A stretch of 64,000 nt of DNA from the NCBI RefSeq assembly GCF_024704365.1, contig NZ_JAJDFY010000001.1:2151001-2215000 (forward strand), given 5' to 3'. This DNA comes from Thermomonas sp. S9 (GTDB lineage: Bacteria > Pseudomonadota > Gammaproteobacteria > Xanthomonadales > Xanthomonadaceae). A model generated the notes under the pieces. The model was not told where the DNA came from, made no database searches, and worked only from the letters and a program-made list of their open reading frames with translations. Position 1 is the stretch's first letter, and the number at the start of each line of letters is the position of its first letter. This document shows positions 40,996 through 48,454 of this stretch, piece after piece. A program made the position numbers and the translations under genes.

Positions 40996-41541
40996 ATGGT
41001 GCCGATGCCTGATTTCTGGCGAGAACACAAGACTCGATTACGCGGCTACATTGCCAAACGCGTGCGAGAGCGCGATGCTGTGGACGACATCCTCCAGGAT
41101 GTGCTCCTCAAAGCACATACGAGCCTGCATACCGTTAAATCTCACGGTAGTATCGCAGCCTGGTTGTTCCGTATTGCCGCCAACGCCATAACCGACCACT
41201 ACCGGTCGCAGAAACCGTGGGATGAGCTTCCTGATGAACTCGCGGCGCCCGAGCCAGAACGTGATTTTGTCGCAGAGTTAGCGAGCTGCCTTCGGCCATT
41301 GATCGCAGACCTGCCAGAGACTTACCAATCAGCCCTTGTACTATCGGAACTCGAGGGACTGCCCCAGAAAGAGGTGGCCAATCGTCTGGGCATTTCCCTC
41401 TCTGGGGCAAAATCCAGAATACAACGCGGCAGGGAGAAGTTGCGCCAGCGTTTGCTCGACTGCTGCGACATCGAAACCGGACGAGGCAGCATCATCGGCT
41501 ACGAGCCGCGCGGCAAGCACTGTGATGGCGGTTGCGACTGA
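40996..41541 (+). CDS. sigZ: Cassette 18a: SigZ-family RNA polymerase sigma factor
   Basis: ECF-type sigma factor of 181 residues. Region 2: DAVDDILQDVLLKAHTSLHT (~28-47) and AAWLFRIAANAITDHYRSQ; region 4: LPETYQSALVLSELEGLPQ and EVANRLGISLSGAKSRIQRG (~132-151). The tail ends GKHCDGGCD, with Cys residues also seen in SigZ proteins encoded next to arsenic genes. ATG 40996 or 41005 may be the start. Followed 88 bp later by arsM, so a role in an arsenic-linked response is inferred. No anti-sigma gene is present. Confidence 0.85.
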   Translation: MVPMPDFWREHKTRLRGYIAKRVRERDAVDDILQDVLLKAHTSLHTVKSHGSIAAWLFRIAANAITDHYRSQKPWDELPDELAAPEPERDFVAELASCLRPLIADLPETYQSALVLSELEGLPQKEVANRLGISLSGAKSRIQRGREKLRQRLLDCCDIETGRGSIIGYEPRGKHCDGGCD

Positions 41542-41629
41542 CATGAATGGTTGCGTCTTTTTCGCCAGGTCTCCGTCTATAGGGGTACGACGCAACGAGC
41601 GTCGCAACCTTGAACGATAGGAGAGATTT

Positions 41630-42345
41630 ATGGATGTTTTGAAAAATGACGAGATCCGTCAGGCAGTACGTCAACGATACGGCCGTGTGGCTGAGAGTGG
41701 CGGTGCAAGCTGCGGATGCGGGCCGACATGCTGCGGCACACCCACAGCAAGTGCGGAGACCCTGTCCCAAGGGCTCGGGTACACGGCGGATGATGTCAGT
41801 ACTGTGCCTGAGGGCGCGAACATGGGGCTGGGTTGCGGAAACCCGCAGGCCATCGCCGCGCTGAGAACGGGCGAGGTTGTTCTCGACCTTGGCAGCGGCG
41901 GTGGTTTCGACTGTTTCCTCGCCGCGCGGCGGGTCGGCGAGACCGGCCAGGTCATCGGCGTGGATATGACCCCAGAAATGATTTCCAAGGCCCGTGCCAA
42001 CGCGGAGAAGGGTGGCTACCGGAACGTCGAATTCCGCCTGGGTGAAATCGAGAATTTGCCGATCGCGGATGGGGCTGTGGATGTCATCATCTCGAACTGC
42101 GTCATCAACCTGTCGCCGGATAAGCCCCGCGTGTTCGCGGAAGCGAATCGCGCCCTGAAGCCGGGCGGCCGGCTGGCCATTTCGGATGTTGTTGCCTTCG
42201 CTGAGTTGCCGGAAGAGGTCAAACGCGATATGGCGCTCTACACCGGTTGCATGGCGGGCGCTTCACTGGTGTCGGAAGTTGAAGCAATGCTAGAGGCAAG
42301 TGGATTCACGGATATTCGTGTAGCCCCCAAAGATGAGAGTAAGTC
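41630..42345 (+). pseudogene. arsM: Cassette 18b: arsenite methyltransferase ArsM, 5' part, interrupted by an IS
   Basis: AdoMet-dependent methylation of arsenite. Starts at ATG 41630 after AGGAGAG. Cys-rich N-terminus (SGGASCGCGPTCCGTP, ~24-39), AdoMet motif VVLDLGSGGGFDCFLAAR (~85-102), the conserved Cys in ISNCVINLSPDKPRV (~160), and Cys in MALYTGCMAGA (~205). After KDESKS the reading enters the inserted IS and stops at 42367. Joining 41630-42345 to 43984-44068 restores an uninterrupted 266-residue ArsM. Confidence 0.88.
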
Positions 42346-43977
42346 GTCCACCCTGAAATATTCATAACCATCTGATTTATCGTGACATTTCCTTGATTTT
42401 GGGGTACAATTTCCCGCGCTCTATCGACGTTTGGCGCTGATTTTCTGGGAGTTCGAGATGGCTTACTGTCCTGCCACCGAGGATTTTTTCCGGCTGCGCC
42501 TGGACCAGATGATCGACCTGCGCCACCCGCTGGCGGTGCTGGCCTCGCGCATGCCGTGGCAGGAGATTGAAGCGGCGGTTGCCCACCGTTTCGCACGAAA
42601 GGCGCGCGCGGGAGCGGCTCTGCCCGAGCTGGATTTGTTCGGGCAGACGCTGGTGCGCACCCCAAGGCCGTCCAACGCCGGTCGCCCGCGCGTGCCGCTG
42701 CGCATCATGGTGAGCCTGTTGTACCCTCAAACACGCCTTCAACGAGTCTGATGAGGGGGTGGTGGAGCGCTGGGCCGAGACCCCCCACCTGGCAGTATTT
42801 CTCTGGGCAGGCGTACTTTGAGCACCGGCTGCCCTGCGATGCGACGACCTTGGTCAAGTTTCGCCAACTCCTGGGCGAAGAAGGGGTGGAGGAACTTTTA
42901 GCGCAGACCATCAACGTGGCGGCGGCGCTTGGGCTCATCGAGCGCAAGGACTTGAGGTGCGTGGCGGTGGACAGCACCGTGCAAGAGAAGGCCATCACCT
43001 ACCCCACCGACAGCCGGCTGCTGGAGACGGCGCGCACCAAGCTCGTGCAGGCGGCCAAGGACCTGGGGATCAAACTCAAGCAGACTTTTCAGCGTGAAGG
43101 CCAAGCCCTGGCGCGCCAGGCGGGGCGCTATGCGCACGCACGGCAGTTCAAACGCCTGCGCCGGGCGATTGCGCGGCAGCGCACGATCGTGGCGCGCTTG
43201 GCGCGCGAGATCGAGCGCAAGGTTGCGCACGCCGGGCAGGCCCTGTGGCAGTCGCTGCGCGAGGCGCTCGACAAGGCGCGACGCATCGTGGCGCAGAGCG
43301 CCCAGCGTGGCCGTGTCGATGGCGAGCCCAAGCTCTACAGCTGGCACGCCCCGGAGGTCGAATGCATCAACAAAGGCAAGGCGCGCAGGCCATACGAGTT
43401 CGGGGTCAAAGTGGGCGTGGCCAGCACCCTCGAGGGTAACCTCATCGTCGGTGCCCGCGCCTTCCACGGCAACCCCTACGACGGTCACACCCTTGCCGAG
43501 CAGATCGAGCAGGCCACGATCCTGATGCAGGACACGGGCGTCAAGCCGGAGACGGCCTTCGTCGATCTGGGCTACCGCGGGGTGGATGCCGACAACCCCG
43601 AGGTGTGCCTCGTGCATCGGGGCAAGATGCGGCGCCTGAGCGCCAAAGCGCGCCGGCAGCTCAAACGCCGCCAGGCGATCGAGCCCATCATCGGGCATCT
43701 GAAACAAGACCACCGCATGGGGCGCTGTCACCTCAAGGGTGAGATGGGCGATCGGCTGCATGCGGTGCTGTGTGCTGCAGGCTACAACATCCGGTGGCTG
43801 CTGCGCATGATCGTCAAGAAGGGCATCACCTTCTTGGCCCAGCTTTTGTTGCGCCTGCGCATGGCGTGGGCTTTGCGTGCCGTTGGGGCTGGATGGTCGC
43901 CAAGATCCCGGCCGATGGGAACGCAACCCTCTTCAATCCAGCTGGGCGTGGCTTGAAATGAATTTTTCAGGGGCGAC
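42346..43977 (+). mobile_element. IS5-family-like insertion sequence in arsM
   Basis: 1632 bp. Imperfect terminal inverted repeats: GTCCACCCTGAAATATTCAT at the left and, on the opposite strand at the right, GTCGCCCCTGAAAAATTCAT (17 of 20 identical). TAAGTC flanks both sides (42340-42345 and 43978-43983), the apparent target duplication. The single transposase is in the same direction as arsM. Excising the IS plus one TAAGTC restores the arsM frame exactly, which fixes the boundaries. Confidence 0.88.
42458..43956 (+). CDS. IS5-family-like transposase (two apparent frameshifts)
   Basis: DDE transposase. N-terminal InsH-type region (MAYCPATEDFFRLRLDQMID; WQYFSGQAYFEHRLPCDATT), catalytic part with VAVDSTVQEKAI, AFVDLGYRGVD and QAIEPIIGHLKQDHRMGRC. 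Two extra C bases, at ~42724-42726 (TACCCTC for TACCTC; LLYLKHAFNESDEGVVERWAE expected) and in the C run 42781-42786 (TPTWQYFSG expected), break the frame. Removing both gives one protein of about 498 residues. Errors are likely, but in an IS real decay is also plausible. Confidence 0.82.
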
Positions 43978-43983
43978 TAAGTC

Positions 43984-44068
43984 TTTTATCCGAGACTGGG
44001 CACCGGGAACCGACATCACTGAATATGTTGTTTCAGCAACTATTGAAGGCGTCAAACCCGCAACCTAA
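43984..44068 (+). pseudogene. arsM: Cassette 18b: ArsM 3' part
   Basis: The displaced end of arsM: FIRDWAPGTDITEYVVSATI-EGVKPAT then TAA inside the attC core. This text matches the C-terminus of arsenite methyltransferases and has no start of its own. It shows that the gene was complete when the cassette was captured and was broken later. Confidence 0.88.
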
Positions 44069-44149
44069 CAATTGCATCAACTCGGACTGCCCAAATCTGC
44101 GCCGCTTCGCTACGCAGCTTTGGGCAGCCGGTTATGCAAAACGTTAGGG
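44063..44149 (+). repeat. attC site 18 (different, longer type)
   Basis: 87 bp: ACCTAAC ... GTTAGGG. Interior TGCATCAACTCGGACTGCCCAA..TTGGGCAGCCGGTTATGCA is unlike the common stem and resembles longer attC sites of other proteobacterial integrons. Confidence 0.85.
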
Positions 44150-44511
44150 CGCCAGAAAGATGCTTTCGCAGCTGCGCCACGCAGGTTGCAGGGGCAACTC
44201 GCCAACCGGCCCATCCGCTCGGCGCCTGGCGTTCGGTGCCAGCCTCGCTCACCTCTTGGTGCCGGCCTCAGCCTCGGCGTGCGCCCGCAGTTCCTCGCGG
44301 CAGCAGGCACGCAAGCACTCTCGCCGGTTGCAGCGTTTCCTCGCGGCAGCATCGCGGTGCGCGCCAGCGGCTCGGCTTCCGGACCGCACCGGCACTTGCG
44401 GGCGGCGGTGTGCAGTGCGCTCGCGCGCCCAACCGCCCTCGCTTTCTGCTACCTTGCGCCCTAACTGTTCGTCAAGCCGACGCCACTTCGTGGCGCGGCT
44501 TAACTCAGGTG
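44144..44511 (+). repeat. Cassette 19: ORF-less repeated cassette, copy E
   Basis: 368 bp. The most divergent copy: GGCCCATCC, GTTCGGTGCCAGCC, CTCACCTCTTGGTGCC and ATCGCGGTGCGCG replace the text of copy A. Confidence 0.85.
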
Positions 44512-44517
44512 TTAGCG
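44459..44517 (+). repeat. attC site 19
   Basis: 59 bp: CCCTAAC ... GTTAGCG; the one-base-shorter GTTCGTCAAGCC version. Confidence 0.92.
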
Positions 44518-44901
44518 CCCTTGGGACTGATCTCTCGCTTCCGGCAAGCTTTCTCACACCAGTCGCAAGGCTGGTGGGATTCGTTCGCTGTCTCGCTTGG
44601 GGAAGATGAGTTCACTGTCACCGAGTGCAAGCGCGGCAAGCCCGCAGCCGTCACTAAGGTGTCCTGGCTGTAAATCGCTAGCGTCTGCTTCGTGGATGGC
44701 GGCCAAGGCAGCGATTGCTTTTATGTGTTTTCCGCCAACGGGGAAGAACTGGCGATGGTCCCCGCTCAGGGACCGGGTGGCCAAGCGTTCTGGGATGAGC
44801 TCAAGCGGCGTAACCTGTTCCCCGAAGACATCTCTGGGCTGGCTGTCCGGTCCGCCAATCAAGGTGCCCAGCTGTGGTGGCCACCACGGCACGGGCGCTA
44901 A
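44509..44901 (+). pseudogene. Cassette 20: hypothetical protein, copy 2, with nonsense mutation
   Basis: Duplicate of the ORF at 39712-40104. CAA (Gln) at 39874-39876 is TAA at 44671-44673, truncating the product at about residue 54; a second difference changes LKWRN to LKRRN. Otherwise the two copies look the same. Confidence 0.75.
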
Positions 44902-44955
44902 CAATTCGTCCAAGCCGACGCCGCTTCGCGGCGCGGCTTAACTCAGGTGTTAGGG
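44896..44955 (+). repeat. attC site 20
   Basis: 60 bp: CGCTAAC ... GTTAGGG, common stem. Confidence 0.93.
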
Positions 44956-45318
44956 CGCCAGAAAGATGCTTTCGCAGCTGCGCCACGCAGGTTGCAGGGG
45001 CAACTCGCCAACCGGCTCATCCGCTCGGCGCCTGGCGTTCGACGCCCATCTCGCTCACCTCTTGGTGCCGGCCTCAGCCTCGGCGTGCGCCCGCAGTTCC
45101 TCGCGGCAGCAGACACGCAAGCACTCTCGCCGGTTGCAGCGTTTCCTCGCGGCAGCATCGCAAGGCGCGCCAGCGGCTCGGCTTCCGGACCGCACCGGCA
45201 CCTGCGGGCGGCGGTGTGCAGTGCGCTCGCGCGCCCAACCGCCCTCGCTTTCTGCTACCTTGCGCCCTAACTGTTCGTCCAAGCCGACGCCACTTCGTGG
45301 CGCGGCTTAACTCAGGTG
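44950..45318 (+). repeat. Cassette 21: ORF-less repeated cassette, copy F
   Basis: 369 bp. Shares the CTCACCTCTTGGTGCCGGCCTCAGC block with copy E only; has CAGACACG for CAGGCACG and CACCTGCGG for CACTTGCGG. Again directly before the 178-residue membrane-protein cassette, as copy C is. Confidence 0.85.
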
Positions 45319-45324
45319 TTAGGG
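45265..45324 (+). repeat. attC site 21
   Basis: 60 bp: CCCTAAC ... GTTAGGG, CCACTTCGTGG apical stem. Confidence 0.93.
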
Positions 45325-45352
45325 CTCACTGCAAACTATCAGGGGAAACGCC

Positions 45353-45889
45353 GTGTCTGAAGATCGAAAGCAATCCACGTTCGTCACCGTCGTCGCCTGG
45401 ATCTTCATTGCCCTCTCGGGCTTCGGCACTGCGATTTCCATTCTGCAAAACATCATGGTTCAAACCGTGTTTCGCAGCCCCGAAGTGTCCCAAGCCATGC
45501 AGGCGCCGCCGCCGGGAGCTCCGCCCTTTGCAGCTTTTATGGCCACCCACTTTCAATGGTTCTTCCTAGCGTTCTTGCTGATCTCTGCCTTCATGCTGGC
45601 CAGCTCCATCGGCATGCTTAGGCGCCGCAATTGGGCCCGCCTGAGCTTCATCGGCCTCCTCTCGCTCGCGATTCTTTGGCAGGTTGGAGGCCTCGCCCTT
45701 CAGTTCTCCATGTTCTCGTCCATGCGGGAGCAGTTTTCGGCGGCGGGCCAAGGCGGGCCGGATATGGGGCCCTTCTTTATTGCCATGGCAGTGGTTAGCG
45801 TTCTTTTCGCAGTCGGCTTCTCGGTGCTGTTCGGGTGGATCATCAAGCGACTCCTGTCGCCGGCAGTGGTCGCGGAGTTCATCCGGTGA
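45353..45889 (+). CDS. Cassette 22: four-helix hypothetical membrane protein, copy 2
   Basis: 178 residues, same sequence as the protein at 38664-39200, with the same GTG start and AGGGGAAA leader. Perfect conservation over 6.7 kb points to very recent duplication. Confidence 0.7.
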   Translation: MSEDRKQSTFVTVVAWIFIALSGFGTAISILQNIMVQTVFRSPEVSQAMQAPPPGAPPFAAFMATHFQWFFLAFLLISAFMLASSIGMLRRRNWARLSFIGLLSLAILWQVGGLALQFSMFSSMREQFSAAGQGGPDMGPFFIAMAVVSVLFAVGFSVLFGWIIKRLLSPAVVAEFIR

Positions 45890-45890
45890 G

Positions 45891-45950
45891 CCCTAACAAT
45901 TCGTCCAAGCCGACGCCGCTTCGCGGCGCGGCTTAACTCAGGTGTTAGGG
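45891..45950 (+). repeat. attC site 22
   Basis: 60 bp: CCCTAAC ... GTTAGGG, common stem. Confidence 0.93.
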
Positions 45951-45955
45951 CGCAC

Positions 45956-46390
45956 ATGAAACATCCCTGGATACTGAGCCTTTTCTTCCTCGCAACGTCG
46001 CAAGTTTCTGCGCGGTCCGTTGAGGTCTGCCCGGCGCTCCCTCCGGAATCCGGTCTGGAGTGGACCTACAGCGAGGGCCCTGATTTTGATGTCTGCCGCG
46101 CCTCCGCCCTCGGCTCCGAGGACCTGGCCTTTGGCATCTATCTCGGCAACCACCCAAGTTTTCACCCTGAGCGCACCAGTCGCATTGGCAAAGGCACGGT
46201 CGCGGGCCGTCGTGTGGCTTGGTATCGCCAAGATCCGGGCGACTCCGGCTCCGCCTTTTCGCGCCAAACCCTTCTGACGCTTGATCGCAAATGGGGTTAC
46301 GTGGCACACATCTGGGTTGCGGCTGATACCGAGCAAGAGTTGCATGATCGGTTGTCCGTTTTAGAGCGCATCGTGTTCAAGGTTCCATGA
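45956..46390 (+). CDS. Cassette 23: exported hypothetical protein
   Basis: 144 residues from ATG 45956, 5 bp after the attC core. Signal peptide ~1-19 (ILSLFFLATSQVSA). Two Cys (EVCPALPPES, FDVCRAS), consistent with an exported disulfide protein. Central AGRRVAWYRQDP and a C-terminal helix EQELHDRLSVLERIVF. Not recognised. Confidence 0.68.
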   Translation: MKHPWILSLFFLATSQVSARSVEVCPALPPESGLEWTYSEGPDFDVCRASALGSEDLAFGIYLGNHPSFHPERTSRIGKGTVAGRRVAWYRQDPGDSGSAFSRQTLLTLDRKWGYVAHIWVAADTEQELHDRLSVLERIVFKVP

Positions 46391-46397
46391 CTGTGCG

Positions 46398-46509
46398 CCC
46401 TAACAATTCATTCAAGCCGACACCGCTTCGTGGCTAGTCTGGGCCTTTGGCGCTACGCTAAGGCCCATCCTGCGCCACTCCGCGGCGCGGCTTAATTCAG
46501 GCGTTAGGG
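46398..46509 (+). repeat. attC site 23 (112 bp, enlarged loop)
   Basis: CCCTAAC ... GTTAGGG with the outer parts of the common type (AATTCATTCAAGCCGAC and GCGGCTTAATTCAGGC). About 50 extra bp sit at the loop, forming their own hairpin (TGGGCCTTTGGCGC..GCTAAGGCCCATC). Confidence 0.85.
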
Positions 46510-46871
46510 CGCCAGAAAGATGCTTTCGCAGCTGCGCCACGCAGGTTGCAGGGGCAACTCGCCAACCGGCTCATCCGCTCGGCGCCTGGCGTTCGACGCC
46601 CATCTCGTTCACCGACTCATGCCGGCCCCAGTCTCGGTGCGCGCCCGCAGTTCCTCGCGGCAGCAGGCACGCAAGCACTCTCGCCGGTTGCAGCGTTTCC
46701 TCGCGGCAGCATCGCAAGGCGCGCCAGCGGCTCGGCTTCCGGACCGCACCGGCACTTGCGGGCGGCGGTGTGCAGTGCGCTCGCGCGCCCAACCGCCCTC
46801 GCTTTCTGCTACCTTGCGCCCTAACTGTTCGTCAAGCCGACGCCACTTCGTGGCGCGGCTTAACTCAGGTG
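46504..46871 (+). repeat. Cassette 24: ORF-less repeated cassette, copy G
   Basis: 368 bp, close to copy A; has GACTCATGCC for GACTCGTGCC and GGTGCGCGCC for GGTGTGCGCC. Confidence 0.85.
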
Positions 46872-46877
46872 TTAGGG
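46819..46877 (+). repeat. attC site 24
   Basis: 59 bp: CCCTAAC ... GTTAGGG, one-base-shorter version with GTTCGTCAAGCC. Confidence 0.92.
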
Positions 46878-46883
46878 GGAATT

Positions 46884-47288
46884 ATGAGTACGCGCATCCT
46901 TGCAATATTTCTGCTGGCCATAGCTCAGCTATTTCCGGCATCCGCTTCTGCTGGCGAAGAGGTTTGTTCTGTGGTTTCTGGCGCGGCCATCATTGCTCAA
47001 GATGACGAGAACACATTTCTCGGTAAGATCACGAACGCATATGACAGCAATTCCATATTTAACGATTACGGAACCCATGGAAGCAAATACAGCAGTAGTT
47101 CCATCTGGAATTCTTATGGGGCGTTTGGAAGTGAATACAGCTCATATTCGCCTTTCAACAAATATACCTCCACGCCACCGATGATTATCAAAAACAGGAA
47201 AATCATAGGATATCTATCGGCGAATAAGAGCTTAGGTTCTGCAATCTCGCCAAATTTGCTGAAGGCGCTCTGCAAGGATGAGCTTTGA
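46884..47288 (+). CDS. Cassette 25: exported protein with YGSxYS-type repeats
   Basis: 134 residues. Signal peptide ~1-23 ending SASA. Centre holds imperfect repeats: SNSIFNDYGTHGSKYSSSS, then SIWNSYGAFGSEYSSYSPFN, then NKYTSTPP. The pattern xIWNxYGxxGSxYSxxSxxN recurs in uncharacterised bacterial exported proteins. Two Cys (EVCSVVSG, KALCKDEL). GC clearly below the neighbours, so probably imported. Function unknown. Confidence 0.72.
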   Translation: MSTRILAIFLLAIAQLFPASASAGEEVCSVVSGAAIIAQDDENTFLGKITNAYDSNSIFNDYGTHGSKYSSSSIWNSYGAFGSEYSSYSPFNKYTSTPPMIIKNRKIIGYLSANKSLGSAISPNLLKALCKDEL

Positions 47289-47297
47289 ACGCATTCC

Positions 47298-47361
47298 CCC
47301 TAACACGGCATTCGAGAGGGACGCGCCAAAAGCGGCGCGCCCCTCAATTTGAACGTTAGCT
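47298..47361 (+). repeat. attC site 25 (different type)
   Basis: 64 bp: CCCTAAC ... GTTAGCT. Interior GGCATTCGAGAGGGACGCGCC-AAAA-GGCGCGCCCCTCAATTTGAACG is unrelated to the common stem. Confidence 0.85.
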
Positions 47362-47365
47362 GGCA

Positions 47366-47671
47366 ATGAGTAGAACATCGCTCCTGATGGGAGTTGCCGC
47401 TTACGCAGTTCTTTGCGTCCCGAGCCTTCTACTTGCGGGCAAGTCTGGCGACTTCGCACTCATGTGGATCTCTTTCATGTTCTGCGCAGTGATCGTGAGC
47501 GTAGGATTTTCAGCGGTCGCATTCTCGCTCGCCCGCGAGGATATGAGCACGGGACAGAAGAACTCGCTAAAAGGTCGAGTCCAGCTTGCCGTTCTAGGCT
47601 TTCCCGCATTTTCGGTCGGCATAGCCATCATCGCAGCAGTTGTCATCATCGGTGTACGGCTTGCCAGCTAA
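47366..47671 (+). CDS. Cassette 26: hypothetical membrane protein
   Basis: 101 residues, three hydrophobic segments (~5-25, ~31-53, ~72-98) with a polar loop between the last two (LAREDMSTGQKNSLKGRVQ). Its TAA stop is within the attC left core. Not recognised. Confidence 0.65.
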   Translation: MSRTSLLMGVAAYAVLCVPSLLLAGKSGDFALMWISFMFCAVIVSVGFSAVAFSLAREDMSTGQKNSLKGRVQLAVLGFPAFSVGIAIIAAVVIIGVRLAS

Positions 47672-47725
47672 CAATTCATTCAAGCCGACGCCGCTTCGCG
47701 GCGCGGCTTAACTCAGGTGTTAGCG
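47666..47725 (+). repeat. attC site 26
   Basis: 60 bp: AGCTAAC ... GTTAGCG, common stem. Confidence 0.93.
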
Positions 47726-47745
47726 CCAAGAAGGTTCGTCGCAAA

Positions 47746-48345
47746 ATGGATTTAGCGCTCTTCGACTTCGATGGCACGATCACAGATCGCGAGACGATGC
47801 CCGACTTTATGGTCGCAGCAGTTCGCCCCATGCGTTTGGTCGCAGGGAAAGTCCTTCTTCTTCCATTGATCGTTGGCTATAAGCTCCGCATCGTGCCAGG
47901 CACGATGATTAGAGCGGCCATTTGTTGGTTCGGTTTCAAGGGCGTTCCTGTTGCGGAGCTTGAGAGCCACGCTGCAGAGTTTGCCCGCTCGGTGCTTCCT
48001 TCTACCGTCAGACCGGAAGCTCTAGAGCGCATCGCTTGGCATAAGGCGAGAGGCGATCGCGTTGTTGTGGTCTCGGGTGGCCTTGACCTGTATCTCAAGC
48101 ATTGGACAAAGGCGCACGGTTTAGAGCTCATTTGCTCGTCACTTCAGGAGCGCTCGGGCGTCTTTACAGGGTTCTATCTGGGTCGCCAGTGTGTGAGGGC
48201 AGAGAAGGTGCGCCGCGTAAAGGCGCTTCATTCCATGCAGCAGTTCGGCAAGGTCTTTGCCTACGGAGACACTCCCGAGGACTATGAGCTCTTGGCGTTT
48301 GCCGACGAGGCATACTATCGCGGGGCGCCTTGGGCTCGCGTGTAA
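47746..48345 (+). CDS. Cassette 27: HAD-family (subfamily IB) phosphatase
   Basis: 199 residues. HAD motif I ALFDFDGTITDRE (nucleophile Asp8, acid/base Asp10), motif II VVVVSGGLDLYL (~107), motif IV AYGDTPEDYELL (~180). Cap insertion ~25-75. Resembles SerB-like and phosphatidylglycerophosphatase C-type proteins; the substrate cannot be named from this sequence. Last cassette of the array, so it needs its own promoter or read-through. Confidence 0.82.
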   Translation: MDLALFDFDGTITDRETMPDFMVAAVRPMRLVAGKVLLLPLIVGYKLRIVPGTMIRAAICWFGFKGVPVAELESHAAEFARSVLPSTVRPEALERIAWHKARGDRVVVVSGGLDLYLKHWTKAHGLELICSSLQERSGVFTGFYLGRQCVRAEKVRRVKALHSMQQFGKVFAYGDTPEDYELLAFADEAYYRGAPWARV

Positions 48346-48354
48346 TGGAGTCGG

Positions 48355-48425
48355 CGCTAACAACTCACTCAAGCGGACCAATCAATCGCTTCGCGATTGA
48401 TATGGCCGCTTTCCCGGTGTCTATC
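48355..48425 (+). repeat. Degenerate terminal attC site 27
   Basis: Left core CGCTAAC and a hairpin AAGCGG-ACC-AATCAATCG-CTTCG-CGATTGAT-ATGG-CCGCTT are present. The right part reads CCGGTGTCTATC where CAGGTGTTAG is expected, so no usable GTTRRRY is left. Marks the distal end of the integron. Confidence 0.65.
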
Positions 48426-48454
48426 GATCGGTATTTTTGAGCCGTCCCTGTTTC

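Noticed and set aside
41630..42367. Intact 245-residue arsenite methyltransferase
   Set aside because: The last codons are IS sequence; the true C-terminus lies beyond the IS at 43984-44068.
32526..47725. Regular ~60-bp repeats as a CRISPR array
   Set aside because: Intervals are irregular (about 300-3000 bp) and contain genes; the repeats are imperfect hairpins with GTTRRRY cores, so they are attC sites. No cas genes.
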